A DNA stretch of 64,000 bases, taken from contig JACKMP010000003.1 of NCBI GenBank assembly GCA_024235315.1, forward strand, positions 124,001 through 188,000, in the 5' to 3' direction. The position numbers and the translations under genes are program-made. The notes beneath the pieces are model-generated. The model had not been told where the DNA came from, did not search any database, and saw nothing but the letters and a program-made list of their open reading frames with translations. This document shows positions 61,058-64,000 of the stretch, piece after piece (position 1 is the first letter of the stretch; each line of letters starts with the position of its first letter). This DNA comes from Chromatiaceae bacterium (GTDB lineage Bacteria; Pseudomonadota; Gammaproteobacteria; Chromatiales; Chromatiaceae).

Positions 61058-64000
61058 CTACTGGATCCGTACCCAGGACTTGCGGCCGGCACCGAGCAGG
61101 CCCGGGTTCTCGACCGTGACGTCGATCGCCGCGTCCTTTGTGCCTGACGAGTACTTGCCCTCGGCACCGCCGTAGCTGCCGTCACCGGCACCGCCGACAC
61201 CTGACAGAATCGCCGGCGGCTGCAGGATGCCCACCTTCGACTTCTTGCCAGAGACCGGCGTGTAGACCGTCGTACCACCCGAGGTGCTCGACAGGTTGTC
61301 TTCGAAAGTGAAAACCCCATCGCCGTTCAGATCGAATACAGGCGCATAAAGCCTGCCACCGGTGCGCGGATCGATCTCCATCAGCCAACCGTCGCCGCCC
61401 GCCTTACACGCCTCGAGCGACGGAATGGTGGTGACGAAGATCAGGCGTCCGCCGCGCAGGATCGGGTTGGCGACCATCTTCTCGCCCTGCACCGGGTTGC
61501 CGCTGCTGTCCGGGTTGGTCAGATCCAGGTACCAGCCGCACAACCCGAGGGCCGAGCAGCTGGCGGAGGATGTTGCCCAGGTCATCGGGGTGTCGCTGAC
61601 GATACGCACGTCGAACGAGTTGCTGCCGAAGGTGCCCGCGGTCTGCTGGGTGATCGTCTGCTGCTGCAGAATATTCGAGTTGCGCGTCGTCACCGAGGTG
61701 ATCGTCTGGCCGTTGTCCCGGTCCCAGATGCCGTACATCGAATTGTATTCCACCGCGTTGGTCGGATCCTGGTCGGCCGTCTCGTAGTACTTGCCCGTGC
61801 CGAAGTAGACCATGCGCCCGACCGCACTGGTCGGGTGATAGCCGACCGCGAGGCGCGAGGTGATCGGCTGCCCGACACCGCCGACGCTCTTCGCCGAATA
61901 CAGCAGGCTGGTGTTGCCTTCGGAGAAGCCGGAACCATTGGACACGAAACGCCAGACATTGCCGTTGAGGTCGCCGGCGTAGATCAGGTCCACCTCACCG
62001 TCACCGTCGCGGTCGATCGGGGAAACGGTGGACAAGCCATTGGCACCACCGCCAGCCGCGGTCGAATTGACGTTGGACAGATCAATCGTGGCCAGCAGGT
62101 TGCCACTGTCGATGGCGACAATGTACAGCAGTGCCTTCCCTGCGACGCTGTCGTAACCATTGCCGAATACCGCCACCCAGCCATGGCCCTCCGCCTTGAT
62201 GATCGCCGGCTGGCTGAAGGTATAGCCGAGGTGCTCGAAATCGCTGCCGGCAACACTCGGCGTCGCGATGATCTCCCACAGCACGATATTGTCCGCGTTG
62301 GTCTCGCTGAAGGTGTTCGGATCGGTGACATCGAGCGCGAACACCCCGTTGCCGCCGGCGCCGAGGGTGCCGACCAGCGCGGTGTGCCATGCGCCGCCCC
62401 AGAACGCGTCGACCACGGTGGACGGGCCATCGATGAAATAGCGGTGCGCATAGTCTGTCGAGGTCAGCTCGCTCAGGTTTGCATACAGGGCACCGGGGAC
62501 GAAGGCCAGGCGTTCAGCACCGGTACATGCCGATACCGCGTGCAGGGCGCCGTCGTTGGCACCGAAGTACAGCATCGGTTCGCGACTCCCCGCACTACTT
62601 CCACTGCCCGCAGACCAGGTGGTAATCGGTGTCGTGCCGTCGCTCTGGTAGCACTCGGAGTTGCTGTATTTGAGCTTGAACTCGGAGTATTTGGCCGTCT
62701 CGAAAAGGTTTGCCGTACCCGGTTCATAGTCACGGTAGCCGAAGATCGGCGCCGCCACCACGGTCGGCGTGGAGTGCACCACGTCTCCCAGCGGGGTGGA
62801 CCGGTTGCGGAAAGGCCCACTATTCGCCAGCTCGTTCGAGGTATCGCCACGCAGGTAGTTGAGGCGGTCCATACCGAGGCCGTCACCGAGTCCCGAGTCC
62901 GGGTCGAGGTTCAACGCTGTGCGCTGCAGTGCGGTCAGCGGGGAAGTGTCGTCCGTGAGGTCCGACGGCGTACCGTTGTCATCCCAACGAAACGCAACCC
63001 CCTGCGTGCCGTCCCAGGTGATCCACTCGCGGCCGCTGTCGTAGTTCTGACCCGCGATCACGCTGCCCGCATCCCACTCGGCCGACTGCAGCGTACCGGT
63101 GGTGATATCCACCGGGAACGACAGCAGCTTGCCCGACCAGTCGTTACTGTCGAAGCGCGCCTGGTAGATACGCGTGGTGGTCTGCAGACTGACCGAGTTG
63201 GCGACGACGGACGCCGATGATGACACGGTCGCGACCGTCTCAAACACCGTTGCCAGTTGCTCACTCAACTGCCCCGGGTTGCGCGCAAAGAAGTAATTGT
63301 CCGGCTGACCGTTGCCATCCGTATCCCACTCGTATGCCTGGTCGGGAATATCGTTGGGCGCCGCAGTACTGGGCGGCCGCTTGCTGGCATCGGCCTCCTC
63401 CTTGTACCCACCCCACTTGGCGGCATAGAACAGCGGGTCCTGCAGCAGGCTGCCGGAACTCGTGCCCAGGGTGTAGGCAACCGAGGTTGCCGGCTGGCCG
63501 GTCTCGCAGGTGACTGCCGCATTGGCGCAGGTAAGCACACCGGTCGGATCGGTGTAGGCGGTGAAAAAGTTGATGCCGGAATGCGTATGGAAGCCGTCCT
63601 GTGTCGTACCGGCAATGATGTAGCCAAACCCCATCTGGTTCGGTGTCGAATCGGCAAACACACTGGTGGTCACTGTAATCGTATTGGGATTGACGTTGGT
63701 GTTGAGTGAGTAGGACAACAGCCCGGCCATGTCCTGGTCGTAGTCCCCGCCCTGCTCACTGTCTTCCCAGTTGATGTAGAACTTGCCGGTATAGATGCCG
63801 GAAGACGTCTCCGCGTGCTTCTGCACCACCTTGAAATCCACGATCGCGCAGTTTCCGCTGATCGACTGGTTGCGGCAGGCAGGCAATATCGTGACCGGGT
63901 CGGTCTGGCCCGGGACCGGGACCTCGATCTTCGGCACCGCAGGCGACAGTGTCACACCGTAGGTATCAATCTTGATCTCGGCAGTGTTGCCCTCGTCGTC
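61058..64000 (-). CDS. pilY1: PilY1/PilC tip adhesin (5' end outside window)
   Basis: The frame remains open at the right edge, so the N-terminus is not visible; about 980 residues remain. The C-terminal half is a beta-propeller typical of PilY1: EPMLYFGANDGALHAV, GATTTGG-like TALVGTLGAGGNGVFALDVTDP, DRDGDGEVDLIYAGDLNGNVWRF, the last including the Asp-rich Ca2+-binding loop. A further DLNGDGVFTFEDN loop follows. It likely acts at the pilus tip in adhesion and surface sensing. A pilin gene follows after 6 bp. Confidence 0.92.
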   Translation of the reverse strand, partial: DDEGNTAEIKIDTYGVTLSPAVPKIEVPVPGQTDPVTILPACRNQSISGNCAIVDFKVVQKHAETSSGIYTGKFYINWEDSEQGGDYDQDMAGLLSYSLNTNVNPNTITVTTSVFADSTPNQMGFGYIIAGTTQDGFHTHSGINFFTAYTDPTGVLTCANAAVTCETGQPATSVAYTLGTSSGSLLQDPLFYAAKWGGYKEEADASKRPPSTAAPNDIPDQAYEWDTDGNGQPDNYFFARNPGQLSEQLATVFETVATVSSSASVVANSVSLQTTTRIYQARFDSNDWSGKLLSFPVDITTGTLQSAEWDAGSVIAGQNYDSGREWITWDGTQGVAFRWDDNGTPSDLTDDTSPLTALQRTALNLDPDSGLGDGLGMDRLNYLRGDTSNELANSGPFRNRSTPLGDVVHSTPTVVAAPIFGYRDYEPGTANLFETAKYSEFKLKYSNSECYQSDGTTPITTWSAGSGSSAGSREPMLYFGANDGALHAVSACTGAERLAFVPGALYANLSELTSTDYAHRYFIDGPSTVVDAFWGGAWHTALVGTLGAGGNGVFALDVTDPNTFSETNADNIVLWEIIATPSVAGSDFEHLGYTFSQPAIIKAEGHGWVAVFGNGYDSVAGKALLYIVAIDSGNLLATIDLSNVNSTAAGGGANGLSTVSPIDRDGDGEVDLIYAGDLNGNVWRFVSNGSGFSEGNTSLLYSAKSVGGVGQPITSRLAVGYHPTSAVGRMVYFGTGKYYETADQDPTNAVEYNSMYGIWDRDNGQTITSVTTRNSNILQQQTITQQTAGTFGSNSFDVRIVSDTPMTWATSSASCSALGLCGWYLDLTNPDSSGNPVQGEKMVANPILRGGRLIFVTTIPSLEACKAGGDGWLMEIDPRTGGRLYAPVFDLNGDGVFTFEDNLSSTSGGTTVYTPVSGKKSKVGILQPPAILSGVGGAGDGSYGGAEGKYSSGTKDAAIDVTVENPGLLGAGRKSWVRIQ

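Overview
The window is about 63-65 % GC and densely coded on both strands. Gene content points to a free-living gammaproteobacterium, probably a sulfur-oxidising Chromatiales-type lineage. Supporting genes are a DsrC/TusE paralogue, an exported DsrE-like protein, a SulP anion permease, CnoX, RimO, DusA, fkpB-ispH, a full minCDE operon, type IV pilus genes, and parts of a PEP-CTERM/exosortase surface-protein system. The lineage is inferred from gene content, since no rRNA or tRNA is present to confirm it.

Layout. 0-6 kb: a ChaN-type haem-binding protein (cut by the window edge) diverges from an M1-type peptidase, followed by feoABC on the minus strand with a clear Fur-type promoter. 6-13 kb: a three-PAS GGDEF-EAL protein, a KefB-like antiporter, a chemotaxis receptor and an unusual DsrC paralogue. 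13-18 kb: RhlE-type helicase, SulP permease, AcuI-type reductase. 18-23 kb: a TetR-adaptor-RND pump operon under a perfect 20-bp palindrome. 23-27 kb: HD-GYP protein, TerC, alanine racemase and a patatin remnant. 27-31 kb: PrsT-type TPR protein and a PEP-CTERM protein. 31-34.5 kb: minCDE and a pair of related membrane-anchored coiled-coil proteins. 34.7-38 kb: a histidine kinase and its c-di-GMP response regulator. 38.6-43.4 kb: small membrane protein, DsrE, ApbE, a LamG orphan, DusA and a pentapeptide-repeat protein. 43.5-48.4 kb: TRAP transporter, DMT exporter, cupin. 48.4-52 kb: HMA-tailed metal permease, DUF2892 protein, a PhoX-like PEP-CTERM protein. 52-60.4 kb: RimO, CnoX, a conserved hypothetical, a new 46-residue Cys-rich membrane peptide, a cobalamin riboswitch with BtuB-like receptor and PduO-type adenosyltransferase, a Rossmann protein, fkpB-ispH. 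60.6-64 kb: a type IV pilin and PilY1 (cut by the window edge).

How the parts work together. Signalling is dominated by cyclic di-GMP (two GGDEF-EAL proteins, one HD-GYP protein). Surface and biofilm functions (PEP-CTERM proteins, PrsT, PilY1/pilin) are the likely output, but this link is inferred. Both PEP-CTERM genes have a -24/-12 (sigma-54) type promoter. Iron uptake (feo) and cobalamin uptake (riboswitch) carry recognisable control elements.

The most interesting unexplained signal is a dyad, ATTAG-N6-CTAAT, with 7-bp arms (one mismatch in one copy). It lies in front of three unlinked genes: the SulP permease, a DUF2892 membrane protein, and the 46-residue Cys-rich peptide. This looks like a small regulon of an unseen repressor and may be thiol/sulfide responsive. 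Two families of dispersed palindromes are also present: GTAG-headed REP-like elements, and CCCTCTCCC-type elements between genes.
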